Source of the DNA: Mimachlamys varia
Taxonomy: Eukaryota > Mollusca > Bivalvia > Pectinida > Pectinidae
Assembly: GCA_947623455.1 (NCBI GenBank)
Contig: OX392527.1
Span: 4,894,001 to 4,958,000 of the forward strand
DNA: 64,000 nucleotides
Direction: 5' to 3'
Below the pieces are notes generated by a model. It did not search any database. It had not been told where the DNA came from and saw nothing but the letters and a program-made list of their open reading frames with translations. Both the position numbers and the translations under genes were made by a program. Numbering within the stretch: the first letter of the stretch is position 1; each line of letters opens with the position of its first letter. Positions 24,901-39,900 of the stretch are shown one piece after another.

Positions 24901-27900
24901 CCTCTTCTTAAGTGTAGCTAAAGGTAAATCATACACTGGTAGTTATACAAACATGGGTGGATAGTGATAATGTAGGGGTGGATAGTGATGATATAGGGGT
25001 GGATAGTGATGATATAGGGGTGGATAGTGATATAGGGGTGGATAGTGATGATATAGGGGTGGATAGTGATGATATAGGGGTGGATAGTGATATAGGGGTG
25101 GATAGTGATATAGGGGTGGATAGTGATGATATAGGGGTGGATAGTGATGATATAGGGGTGGATAGTGATATAGGGGTGGATAGTGATGATATAGGGGTGG
25201 ATAGTGATGATATAGGGGTGGATAGTGATATAGGAGTGGATAGTGATATAGGGGTGGATAGTGATATAGGGGTGGATATGGAGGAAAGGGTTGTGGATAT
25301 TGATGATATGGGGGTGGATATGGAAGAAAGGGTTTTGGATATTGATGATATGGGGGTGGATATGGAGGAAAGGGTTGTGGATATTGATGATATGGGGGTG
25401 GATATGGAGGAAAGGGTTGTGGATATTGATGATATGGGGTGGATATGGAGGAAAGGGTTGTGGATATTGATGATATAGGGGTGGGTATGGAGGGTAGGAT
25501 GATATGGGGTGGATATGGAAGAAAGGGTTATGGATATTGATGATATGGGGGTGGATATGGAGGAAAGGGTTGTGGATATTGATGATATGGGGGTGGATAT
25601 GGAGGAAAGGGTTGTGGATATTGATGATATGGGGGTGGATATGGAGGAAAGGGTTGTGGATATTGATGATATGGGGGTGGATATGGAGGAAAGGGTTGTG
25701 GATATTGATGATATGGGGGTGGATATGGAAGAAAGGGTTGTGGATATTGATGATATGGGGGTAGATATGGAGGAAAGGATTGTGGATATTGATGATATTG
25801 GGGTGGATATGGAAGAAAGGGTTGTGGATATTGATGATATAGAGGTGGATATGGAGGAAAGGGTTGTGGATATTGATGATATGGGGGTGGATATGGAGGA
25901 AAGGGTTGTGGATATTGATGATATGGGGGTGGATATGGAGGGTAGGGTGATATGGGATGGATATAGAGGAAAGGGTTGTGGATATTGATGATATAGGGGT
26001 GGATATGGAGGGTAGGATGATATGGGGTGGATATGGAGGAAAGGGTTGTGGATATTGATGATATGGGGGTGGATATGGAGGAAAGGGTTGTGGATATTGA
26101 TGATATGGAGGTGGATATGGAAGAAAGGGTTGTGGATATTGATGATATGGGGGTGGATATGGAGGAAAGGGTTGTGGATATTGATGATATGGGGGTGGAT
26201 ATGGAAGAAAGGGTTGTGGATATTGATGATATAGAGTTGGATATGGAAAAAAGGGTTGTGGATATTGATGATATGGAGGTGGATATGGAGGAAAGGGTTG
26301 TGGATATTGATGATATGGGGGTGGATATGGAGGAAAGGGTTGTGGATATTGATGATATGGGGGTGGATATGGAGGGTAGGATGATATGGGGTGGATATGG
26401 AGGAAAGGGTTGTGGATATTGATGATATAGGGGTGGATATGGAGGGTAGGATGATATGGGGTGGATATGGAGGAAAGGGTTGTGGATATTGATGATATGG
26501 GGGTGGATATGGAGGAAAGGGTTGTGGATATTGATGATATGGGGTGGATATGGAAGAAAGGGTTGTGGATATTGATGATATGGGGGTGAATATGGAAGAA
26601 AGGGGTTGTGGATATTGATGATATGGGGGTGGATATGGAAGAAAGGGTTGTGGATATTGATGATATGGGGGTAGATATGGAGGAAAGGGTTGTGGATATT
26701 GATGGTATGGGGGTGGATATGGAGGAAAGGGTTGTGGATATTGATGATATGGGGGTGGATATGGAGGAAAGGGTTGTGGATATTGATGATATGGGGTGGA
26801 TATGGAAGAAAGGGTTGTGGATATTGATGATATGGGGGTGGATATGGAAGAAAGGGTTGTGGATATTGATGATATGGGGGTAGATATGGAGGAAAGGGTT
26901 GTGGATATTGATGATATAGGGGTGGATATGGAAGAAAGGGTTGTGGATATTGATGATATGGGGTTGGATATGGAGGAAAGGGTTGTGGATATTGATGATA
27001 TGGGGGTGGATATGGAAGAAAGGGTTGTGGATATTGATGATATGGGGGTGGATATGGAAGAAAGGGTTGTGGATATTGATATGTAGATATTTATAAAGGG
27101 ATGTGGATATTAGTGATGGTGTGGAAATTAATTCAGAAAGAGGTTGAGGTTACTGTCAGAGGTGTTGATATTTATAAAGGGGGTGTCAATATTGATGATG
27201 ACTTGGTTCTGATGATGCTGTTGACAGAGACAGTGAAGATGCGAGACTGCACCCTAAGTCAGGAGGAGGACGAGAAAGACATCCGCCTGTATGAACAATG
27301 TATGTTATGGTTTGAGGAGTGTGAGAGCGGCTTCGATCGGTGGTACAACGGCAACAAGATGGACCATGGCTCTCGAGAGGACAGGAAGGTAGGCACATTG
27401 CCTCTGTACATAATTCACTAATAGGATATTACATCACCACAAGCTGTGAGTGTTCAGACATAGGCAATGTTAAACAGCTAGAATAACTTATCTGTGTATA
27501 TTGGCACCTTTACTAGAATATTGAGTTAGTCCTGGGTCTTTGCCCAACACATGGAGATCTGTTTTACCATATACCGGGAAATTTTAGCGGTCATAAAATT
27601 TGACGATTTGGTCATGAAAAGTGGAAGTTTTATTTTGGCAGGTTAAAATTTGGCGATTTTCAATAGGGGTTTAATTTGGCGTTGAGCATATATATTACCT
27701 ACTGGGATATATCGATTAATATGTTATGTCCATATATCCTATCCATGTTGATTAAATTTGTTGTGTATTATACCAACAATACGCACCAATTGCTACTCTG
27801 GGGAGTTAATGGAGCAACAGGAGTAATCAAAGGTAAGTGACGGTCGGAAAAAAAAGTTTTGGTGAAAATGAAATTTTCACGTCTATTTAATTGGCAGTGT

Positions 27901-30900
27901 TAAAATTTTACATGTTAAATTTTGGTGATCTTTATACGGACCCGCCAAATTAAAGCCCCGCTAAAATTTCCCGCTATACGGTATTAGGAATCTCAACTTG
28001 TTGACATGGTTTTCATGTTTCAGGCTGTACAGATGTTTGTGGCCAGATTTTGTGACTTGTTGGACGTTGAAGTTAGCTGTGATGGCTGTTCTGTGACCCT
28101 CCCCGGACGGAGGTACCGCTGTCTACAGTGTGTAGACATGGATCTGTGTGCCACCTGTTACGCTGGAGGAGTGAAACCAGAGGGAGATCACTCTGACGAC
28201 CATGACATGGTCCATCTTGTGTAAGTCGTCACATCTCGTGTACGTCCTCACATCTTGTGTACGTCCTCACATATCTTGTAAGTCTTCACATATCTTGTAA
28301 GTCTTCACATATATGAGATATGCTTCAGTGTATTTGGTCCAAAATTGACCATTTCGAAGGAAATCAATTGAGAACTCTTTTAGATTTGAAAGTCTATGCA
28401 TGTAACAAACAAACCAATTTTTGCCTAACAATATTTATACTAAATGTGTCGTCCCTTTGAGATATATTTATACTGTATATATCGCCCCACAGGTACAAGT
28501 GAGATATATTTATACTGTATGTGTCGCCCCTTTGAGATATATTTATACTGTATGTATCGTCCCTTTGAGATATATTTATACGGTATGGGTCGTCCCTTGG
28601 GATATATATACTGTATGTGTCGTCCCTTTGAGATATATTTATACGGTATGGGTCGTCCCTTGGGATATATATACTGTATGTGTCGCCCCTTTGAGATATA
28701 TTTATACTGTATGTGTCGCCCCTTTGAGATATATTTATACTGTATATATCGCCCCACAGGTACAAGTGAGATATATATATACTGTATGTGTCGCCTCTTT
28801 GAGATATATTTATACTGTATGTGTGTCGCCCCTTTGAGATATATTTATACTGTATGTGTGTCGCCCCTTTGAGATATATTTATACTGTATGTGTGTCGCC
28901 CCTTTGAGATATATTTATACTGTATGTGTGTCGCCCCTTTGAGATATATTTATACAGTATGTGTCGCCCTTTGAGATATATTTATACTGTATGTATCGCC
29001 CCCACTGGTACAAGTGAGATATATATATATACTGTATGTGTGTCGCCCCTTTGAGATATATTTATACAGTATGTGTCGCCCCTTTGAGATATATTTATAC
29101 TGTATGTATCGCCCCCACAGGTACAAGTGAGATATATATATATACTGTATGTGTGTCGCCCCTTTGAGATATATTTATACAGTATGTGTCGCCCTTTGAG
29201 ATATATTTATACTGTATGTATCGCCCCCACAGGTACAAGTGAGATATATATATACTGTATGTGTCGCCCCTTTGAGATATATTTATACTGTATGTATCGT
29301 CCCCACAGGTACAAGTGAGATATATATATACTGTATGTGTGTCGCCCCTTTGAGATATATTTATACTGTATATATGGCCCCCACAGGTACAAGTGAGATA
29401 TATTTATACAGTATGTGTCGCCCCTTTGAGATATATTTATACTGTATATATCGCCCCCACAGGTACAAGTGAGATATATATATACAGTATGTGTCGCCCC
29501 TTTGAGATATATTTATACTGTATATATCGCCCCCACAGGTACAAGTGAGATATATTTATACAGTATGTGTCGCCCCTTTGAGATATATTTATACTGTATA
29601 TATATCGCCCCCACAGGTACAAGTGAGATATATTTATACAGTATGTGTCGCCCCTTTGAGATATATTTATACTGTATATATCGCCCCCACAGGTACAAGT
29701 GAGATATATATATACTGTATGTGTGTCGCCCCTTTGAGATATATTTATACTGTATGTGTGTCGCCCCTTTGAGATATATTTATACTGTATATATCGCCCC
29801 CACAGGTACAAGTGTAACAAATGCCAGGCGTTTATAGTGGGTACCAGGATTCACTGTAACGAGTGTGACGACTTTGATCTCTGTCTCGGCTGCCACTCCA
29901 AGGGCAAATTCCCCTCCGAGTAAGTTTCACATCATCCTCAGAAAAAAACAGTTTCTCTTCTATAAACTATATTTAAAATACAATGATGTTCCATTTTCTA
30001 TTTAATAGTACTGGCCCATTTATTTTGAAAGTTTTTGTCAGCACAACGTGATTTTTATAGAATACACTACAAATTTTCATTAAGTTTGATAGGCCTTAGG
30101 CTGGTAGGTTTGTACATTTCTAAACATTTTGCAATTTCAAAAATCGAAAGCATTATTTTGTGAAATATTTCATTGGAGAATACATGTGTATGATATTTTT
30201 GATATATTTGCTATAAATAAGATATAACTATGTAATTTTAGTCTATAGTTATTTTCCTGTTTTATGTTTATAGACATACGCCCAGTCATGACATAACGAA
30301 GTTTCCAATGATCAAATGTAAGTAAGAATGTGTTCTAAACTTTCCATCGACTTTTTCCTTTGGTATTATAGCCATTTAATGTGTTATTACTTGTAGATAT
30401 CCATAAAACATTCTAGAAAGGCGGAGGGAATTCTTGTTTGGAGAAAAGCCACCTCATATTTATTGCCTGTTCTACTTACTTTAGATTGGGATTGCATACA
30501 AATTATGTTACCAATTAGGGCCACACCACAGGTGGATGTCTTATAGTGGTCGCTTTGTCCGTGTGTCTGTCAATCCATCAGAAACACATTTGTTTCCTTT
30601 CCGTAATTTTGTAACCTAAGATAGTTGAGAGATGACACTTTACATGACTGTTTAACCACTGTAACTCTCACGTTCTTCATTCATCTTTGTCCTCCAAAAC
30701 TCTATCTTCAACCTCATTAGTGTTAAACACATACTTTTCTGCTCCATAACTTTGAAACCTGTTATAGTATAGAGCAGTGAATGTTCGCATGATTATCAAC
30801 TACTATTAGATGATGTACCTTGCACTCCATTATATCATGGTGACCTTGACCAAAGAAAAACTAAAGTAAAACAAAATGTCTAATTGTTTCAAACATTCAA

Positions 30901-33900
30901 AGATATACACTAAGACAATGCCATAGGTTCCTCCCTGTTTCTAATTACATGAAACAGTAACTGACAAAAATCTCAAGCTTATCAGATCAATCTCATACTG
31001 TACATATTTAGTTCAAGGTCATTACATCAAAGGTCAACGTCAAATTTGGCATCTTTTAGCAGCATCACATTTTGTTATAACTTAATGAAGCAAAGATGGT
31101 CAGAATCAAGTAAGGTCTCAACTGACCAAGCCTCAAGGTCGTCAAATCAGAGGTCAAGGTCAAATTTTCATCTCTTAACTGTTTAAGATTTCTTTACAGC
31201 GTTATGAAGCAAATTTTATAGTATCAAACAAGATGTCAACTGAGCAAACAACATTGGATCAAAGTTAACATTTCTTTACTGCTAAACTTTTCTGATCAGA
31301 AAACATGATGGAACCTTTCCTGACCTGTCAGTGTTATAGTTTTTCTGACATTTTATATGCAACCAGTTCGTAAGTAATTTATAATTGTGAACTGAAGTTG
31401 TTTTGGACTTCATATCTCCATGATATTCTCCTGAAGTTACCTATTCTTTATAAGCATTTGCCCTTATTTAGACTCCAATAGATTATTTACATACTGACTT
31501 TATGTTGCAACAGTGGGACCCTTATAGATGGTTTCTATCTCCATATCATCTAGTTTGTTTTGTCAAGGTTAAGAGATGTATAGTAATAGTGAAGTATTAG
31601 AATGAGGTTTGTCTGAATTGATCTGTATACAGTGCGGCCTTCCCAGGACTCGGACTCTCTGATCCAGGCGTACATCCACCAACATGTGTGGCTACTGTTT
31701 ACGGTCTTAGCCCTATCCACCGGCGATATCATTCACGCGGATAATCCCAACAGTATGGTGGACACTGACTACATCAAACTGGCGGCCAACCTCCAACACG
31801 AGTGTATAGAGATTGTCACTCACTGTCTCCAGCAGGTTCCTGACGATGCAGAAGGTAAGATTTGTATTGTAGTCAGTGGTTTTTGCACTTTTAGAAAAGA
31901 ATTCAACTGTAAATTCAATAACACATAAAATTCCAGCTGCAACATTATCGTATGATCTACCATTGAGACAAATACAAAATATAACATATACTTAGTAGTT
32001 CATTATATTCTACCACATTTGTCTAGTCTAGCAGAGAGCATCCATCATCCCTTCTGTGAAGTTCAACCGCCACTTTTAGCTGATATTATTTGGCAGAGTT
32101 ATTGCCCCTTGATGAAAGTTTCCATGCAGATATTATCCAATTTCCCTGTACCAAGCAATACCTCTTGTGTTAACAGCAAGAAAATTAAAAAGGATTTTTA
32201 CCTACGATTTGATTATCCCCTTACGAAAGGGGGAAAATCGCTGGATATTAATTCTACGAATTAGCTTGTAATATATTGTTATTTGTTAACTATAACAGCT
32301 GGATGTTTTGTCCAATAATCTGTATATATAATTGTGCTGCTTGTTAACTATAACAGCTAGATGTTATGAATTAGCTTGTTATATATTGTTATTTGTTAAC
32401 TATAACAGCTGGATGTTTTGTCCGTTAATCTGTATATATACTTGTGCTGCTTGCAGACAGTACCAAGGAGGTGTTACAAGGGGGCCTATTACGACTGGAG
32501 ACCAGACAGGAGCAGGCCTTTGCCATCCACTCTCAGGAGAGGATTATGGGATTGCTGGGTGCCATGATTCCTCAAGATCACAAGGTTTTTTCTTTAATTT
32601 CATTCTTCCTCAGACTTCATCACTTAGGAGGTACAGGTATATCCTGCTCCCTACATTTGATGGAATTGTGCCCAGCATAGATGTTATCAGTCTTTCATAA
32701 TCAAAGTTTGGTTTAATCTGAAGTCATTATCAGTTTATTTCAACTAAAGTTACAGATTTGATGATAAAAAGAGGACCTGTGTTTGACTGTTTTAGATCTC
32801 ATCAACTGGTGTTACATACAACTTTACCACGGATCAGTTCATACAGCTGTTGTTTAAGATTGCCAAGTAAGTTCACTTTGTACCTATCAAATTACGCTTG
32901 TACTTGTATTTTTATCGTGATGAAGCGTTTATATTCCAACACCTGTCCTTGGTCCTGCAGAAGTCAGTTTGTTTGCAATTATACCCTCGCAACGATTCAT
33001 CGAGGGTGTATAGTGATACCCTCTGTACATACATTCGTACGTGATCCCAACAAAGGCACTGCTCTACAGGCTGCATTGCTCAGTCAATGGACATGAAACT
33101 TCACACAAGTTTCATTCAAAAACATCATCCTTTGTACAATTTTGTGTTTGAACCTTCTGTGGTCAAAACTAGGTCACCATTACTATAAATAGAAATTGAC
33201 AGAAATTTGATGTCACTGTTTTACAAGCTGCATTTATATACTGATTGACACCAAACTTCACCCAAGTATTAACAAACATCATCCCTTGTACGTGCTTCAA
33301 AGTGCTGCTGTCAATAACTAGGTCACCTTAAAAGTTTACTATGAATAGAAATTAACAGAAACTTCGATGTCACCACTCTACAGGTTGCGCCGTCATTAAA
33401 GTAACATTATTCTGGATGCATACCAGCTCATGAAAATATATAAGTATCGTCTGCAATGCCTTGTTATATGTATAATTCTGTATTACAGGGGGGAGAGTGG
33501 ACATGAGGTTAACACTCGACACCTGGCCATGGGACTGCTCGGCCCACTGCTCACCAAGTGTTCCCCTAAGGTATGGAGTGACAGGGTCCATTATATGGCC
33601 GTAGTCAACCTGGAGTGGCTATTATGCTAGATATGTAGTTTGATTTAAAAAGGGACTTAAGCATTGAGCCTGGTAAATAACATTGTGGTAACAGATACAC
33701 ATTTTACAAAAGGATGTCTTTGCAATATCCTTGTCAATTTAGACAACATTTTTGGGAAAAAATAAATTCAGTTTGCTTACCCTGAAAAGTAAATAAGGAA
33801 AATACAATTAATGTATTTCGATCTTATTTTCATGTTTCATTTAAAACTAGATAATAATTAACATCATTTACCAAAATCTCTAACAGTCTCCCACCTTCTG

Positions 33901-36900
33901 TCAGTTCCTTAGACCTATAGCACCTTGTTTTATGACCACAGGTTGCTGATGATTCTGTCAAGTCTACCCAGGGCGCCGTAACAAAATTGGACAGCTACAT
34001 TGATGGGCAGAGGACCATTGAATACCTCTTCTCCTTTGGTGCAGATTGTCTAGAAAAGTAGGATTTTCTATTTTGCCTATGTGCTATAATGTTAAAGCTA
34101 CATTCAGCTTTTTTCCCCCGACACAGGTTTGCTTTGTTTTAGCTCTTGATCACAAATAAGACAGAACCTTTAGTATGTGGGACAGAGACACATTTTCATT
34201 TACGCATCAACATTATTATTTTCCTGTAAAATGCAACACTGTTTATGACAACGAATGAAATACAGAACACAAAAACTGAGAAAAGGCCCATCAGAAGCCT
34301 TATATAGTTTATACTCTTACTTATATGGGCAAGCTTTCTTTACTTTGCACATGCTTTGCTAACTGGTAATGATGTAGATCATCTCTGGAGTGTTAATTTA
34401 CCTGTGTAGGTGCGGTCTAGAGTGGGCATGTTCGGTGGCACGGATCCTCCAGAACCTGTACAGTTCCAGTGACTGGCGATCGGTCATCCATCACCATCTG
34501 ACCACCTGTGTACAGTCTCTGACTGCCTTACTAGACCTACCCTCTATATTTGCTCTGTTTGTCATGGCAGGATTTCCCGAGGTGAGTATTTCATTACAGA
34601 AACAGTGTGTCTGTAGAATCATGTATCCTTGATGTATAGCTATAGACCCAGTATTTCATTACAGAAACAGTGTGTCTGTAGAATCATGTATCCTTGATGT
34701 ATAGCTATAGACCCAGTATTTCATTACAGAAACAGTGTGTCTGTAGAATCACGTGTCCTTGATGTATAGCTATAGACCCAGTATTTCATTACAGAAACAG
34801 TGTGTCTGTAGAATCACGTGTCCTTGATGTATAGCTATAGACCCAGTATTTCATTACAGAAACAGTGTGTCTGTAGAATCATGTATCCTTGATGTATAGC
34901 TATAGACCCAGTATTTCATTACAGAAACAGTGTGTCTGTAGAATCATGTATCCTTGATGTATAGCTATAGACCCAGTATTTAGTTACAGAAACAGTGTGT
35001 CTGTAGAATCACGTGTCCTTGATGTATAGCTATAGACCCAGTATTTCATTACAGAAACAGTGTGTCTGTAGAATCATGTATCCTTGATGTATAGCTATAG
35101 ACCCAGTATTTCATTACAGAAACAGTGTGTCTGTAGAATCATGTATCCTTGATGTATAGCTATAGACCCAGTATTTCATTACAGAAACAGTGTGTCTGTA
35201 GAATCATGTGTCATTGATGTATAGCTATAGACCCAGTATTTCATTACAGAAACAGTGTGTCTGTAGAATCATGTGTCCTTGATGTATAGCTATAGACCCA
35301 GTATTGAGTTACAGAAACAGTGTGTCTGTAGAATCACGTATCCTTGATGTATAGCTATAGACCCAGTATTTCATTACAGAAACAGTGTGTCTGTAGAATC
35401 ATGTATCCTTGATGTATAGCTACAGACCCAGTATTTAGTTACAGAAACAGTGTGTCTGTAGAATCATGTATCCTTGATGTATAGCTATAGACCCAGTATT
35501 TCATTACAGAAACAGTGTGTCTGTAGAATCACGTATCCTTGATGTATAGCTATAGACCCAGTATTTAGTTACAGAAACAGTGTGTCTGTAGAATCATGTG
35601 TCCTTGATGTATAGCTATAGACCCAGTATTTCATTACAGAAACAGTGTGTCTGTAGAATCATGTGTCCTTGATGTATAGCTATAGACCCAGTATTTCATT
35701 ACAGAAACAGTGTGTCTGTAGAATCACGTATCCTTGATGTATAGCTATAGACCCAGTATTTAGTTACAGAAACAGTGTGTCTGTAGAATCACGTATCCTT
35801 GATGTATAGCTGTAGACCCAGTATTTAGTTACAGAAACAGTGTGTCTGTAGAATCACGTATCCTTGATGTATAGCTATAGACCCAGTATTTAGTTACAGA
35901 AACAGTGTGTCTGTAGAATCACGTATCCTTGATGTATAGCTGTAGACCCAGTATTTAGTTACAGAAACAGTGTGTCTGTAGAATCACGTATCCTTGATGT
36001 ATAGCTATAGACCCAGTATTTTGTTACAGAAACAGTGTGTCTGTAGAATCATGTATCCTTGATGTATAGCTACAGACCCAGTATTTCATTACAGAAACAG
36101 TGTGTCTGTAGAATCACGTATCCTTGATGTATAGCTATAGACCCAGTATTTAGTTACAGAAACAGTGTGTCTGTAGAATCATGTATCCTTGATGTATAGC
36201 TATAGACCCAGTATTTCATTACAGAAACAGTGTGTCTGTAGAATCATGTGTCCTTGATGTATAGCTATAGACCCAGTATTTAGTTACAGAAACAGTGTGT
36301 CTGTAGAATCACGTGTCCTTGATGTATAGCTATAGACCCAGTATTTCATTACAGAAACAGTGTGTCTGTAGAATCATGTGTCCTTGATGTATAGCTATAG
36401 ACCCAGTATTTAGTTACAGAAACAGTGTGTCTGTAGAATCATGTATCCTTGATGTATAGCTATAGACCCAGTATTTCATTACAGAAACAGTGTGTCTGTA
36501 GAATCATGTGTCCTTGATGTATAGCTATAGACCCAGTATTTCATTACAGAAACAGTGTGTCTGTAGAATCACGTGTCCTTGATGTATAGCTATAGACCCA
36601 GTATTTCATTACAGAAACAGTGTGTCTGTAGAATCATGTATCCTTGATGTATAGCTATAGACCCAGTATTTCATTACAGAAACAGTGTGTCTGTAGAATC
36701 ATGTATCCTTGATGTATAGCTATAGACCCAGTATTTCATTACAGAAACAGTGTGTCTGTAGAATCATGTATCCTTGATGTATAGCTATAGACCCAGTATT
36801 TCATTACAGAAACAGTGTGTCTGTAGAATCATGTATCCTTGATGTATAGCTACAGACCCAGTATTTCATTACAGAAACAGTGTGTCTGTAGAATCATGTA

Positions 36901-39900
36901 TCCTTGATGTATAGCTATAGACCCAGTATTTCATTACAGAAACAGTGTGTCTGTAGAATCATGTGTCCTTGATGTATAGCTATAGACCCAGTATTTCATT
37001 ACAGAAACAGTGTGTCTGTAGAATCACGTTTCCTTGATGTATAGCTATAGACCCAGTATTTCATTACAGAAACAGTGTGTCTGTAGAATCATGTATCCTT
37101 GATGTATAGCTGTAGACCCAGTATTTAGTTACAAAAACAGTGTGTCTGTAGAATCATGTGTCCTTGATGTATAGCTATAGACCCAGTATTTCATTACAGA
37201 AACAGTGTGTCTGTAGAATCATGTATCCTTGATGTATAGCTGTAGACCCAGTATTTAGTTACAGAAACAGTGTGTCTGTAGAATCATGTGTCCTTGATGT
37301 ATAGCTATAGACCCAGTATTTCATTACAGAAACAGTGTGTCTGTAGAATCATGTATCCTTGATGTATAGCTATAGACCCAGTATTTCATTACAGAAACAG
37401 TGTGTCTGTAGAATCATGTATCCTTGATGTATAGCTGTAGACCCAGTATTTAGTTACAAAAACAGTGTGTCTGTAGAATCATGTGTCCTTGATGTATAGC
37501 TATAGACCCAGTATTTCATTACAGAAACAGTGTGTCTGTAGAATCATGTATCCTTGATGTATAGCTGTAGACCCAGTATTTAGTTACAGAAACAGTGTGT
37601 CTGTAGAATCATGTGTCCTTGATGTATAGCTATAGACCCAGTATTTCATTACAGAAACAGTGTGTCTGTAGAATCATGTATCCTTGATGTATAGCTATAG
37701 ACCCAGTATTTCATTACAGAAACAGTGTGTCTGTAGAATCATGTATCCTTGATGTATAGCTATATACCCAGTATTTAGTTACAGAAACAGTGTGTCTGTA
37801 AAATCATGTGTCCTTGATGTATAGCTATAGACCCAGTATTTCATTACAGAAACAGTGTGTCTGTAGAATCATGTATCCTTGATGAATAGCTATAGACCCA
37901 GTATTTCATTACAGAAACAGTGTGTCTGTAGAATCATGTATCCTTGATGAATAGCTATAGACCCAGTATTTCATTACAGAAACAGTGTGTCTGTAGAATC
38001 ATGTGTCCTTGATGTATAGCTATAGACCCAGTATTTCATTACAGAAACAGTGTGTCTGTAGAATCATGTATCCTTGATGTATAGCTATAGACCCAGTATT
38101 TAGTTACAGAAACAGTGTGTCTGTAGAATCATGTATCCTTGATGTATAGCTATAGACCCAGTATTTCATTACAGAAACAGTGTGTCTGTAGAATCATGTA
38201 TCCTTGATGTATAGCTATAGACCCAGTATTTAGTTACAGAAACAGTGTGTCTGTAGAATCATGTGTCCTTGATGTATAGCTATAGACCCAGTATTTCATT
38301 ACAGAAACAGTGTGTCTGTAGAATCATGTGTCCTTGATGTATAGCTATAGACCCAGTATTTCATTACAGAAACAGTGTGTCTGTAGAATCACGTATCCTT
38401 GATGTATAGCTATAGACCCAGTATTTAGTTACAGAAACAGTGTGTCTGTAGAATCACGTATCCTTGATGTATAGCTGTAGACCCAGTATTTAGTTACAGA
38501 AACAGTGTGTCTGTAGAATCACGTATCCTTGATGTATAGCTATAGACCCAGTATTTAGTTACAGAAACAGTGTGTCTGTAGAATCACGTATCCTTGATGT
38601 ATAGCTGTAGACCCAGTATTTAGTTACAGAAACAGTGTGTCTGTAGAATCATGTATCCTTGATGTATAGCTATAGACCCAGTATTTTGTTACAGAAACAG
38701 TGTGTCTGTAGAATCATGTATCCTTGATGTATAGCTACAGACCCAGTATTTCATTACAGAAACAGTGTGTCTGTAGAATCACGTATCCTTGATGTATAGC
38801 TATAGACGCAGTATTTAGTTACAGAAACAGTGTGTCTGTAGAATCATGTATCCTTGATGTATAGCTATAGACCCAGTATTTAGTTACAGAAACAGTGTGT
38901 CTGTAGAATCATGTATCCTTGATGTATAGCTATAGACCCAGTATTTCATTACAGAAACAGTGTGTCTGTAGAATCATGTATCCTTGATGTATAGCTATAG
39001 ACCCAGTATTTCATTACAGAAACAGTGTGTCTGTAGAATCACGTATCCTTGATGTATAGCTATAGACCCAGTATTTCATTACAGAAACAGTGTGTCTGTA
39101 GAATCATGTATCCTTGATGTATAGCTATAGACCCAGTATTTAGTTACAGAAACAGTGTGTCTGTAGAATCATGTGTCCTTGATGTATAGCTATAGACCCA
39201 GTATTTAGTTACAGAAACAGTGTGTCTGTAGAATCATGTGTCCTTGATGTATAGCTATAGACCCAGTATTTCATTACAGAAACAGTGTGTCTGTAGAATC
39301 ATGTGTCCTTGATGTATAGCTATAGACCCAGTATTTAGTTACAGAAACAGTGTGTCTGTAGAATCACGTATCCTTGATGTATAGCTATAGACCCAGTATT
39401 TCATTACAGAAACAGTGTGTCTGTAGAATCATGTATCCTTGATGTATAGCTATAGACCCAGTATTTCATTACAGAAACAGTGTGTCTGTAGAATCATGTG
39501 TCCTTGATGTATAGCTATAGACCCAGTATTTCATTACAGAAACAGTGTGTCTGTAGAATCATGTATCCTTGATGTATAGCTATAGACCCAGTATTTCATT
39601 ACAGAAACAGTGTGTCTGTAGAATCATGTATCCTTGATGTATAGCTATAGACCCAGTATTTCATTACAAAAACAGTGTGTCTGTAGAATCATGTATCCTT
39701 GATGTATAGCTATAGACCCAGTATTTCATTACAGAAACAGTGTGTCTGTAGAATCATGTATCCTTGATGTATAGCTACAGACCCAGTATTTCATTACAGA
39801 AACAGTGTGTCTGTAGAATCATGTATCCTTGATGTATAGCTATAGACCCAGTATTTCATTACAGAAACAGTGTGTCTGTAGAATCATGTGTCCTTGATGT

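Noticed and set aside
25509..27086. Acidic repeat protein gene
   Set aside because: Intronic array with frame slips, no splice signals at its edges and no phase match to exons 11 or 12.
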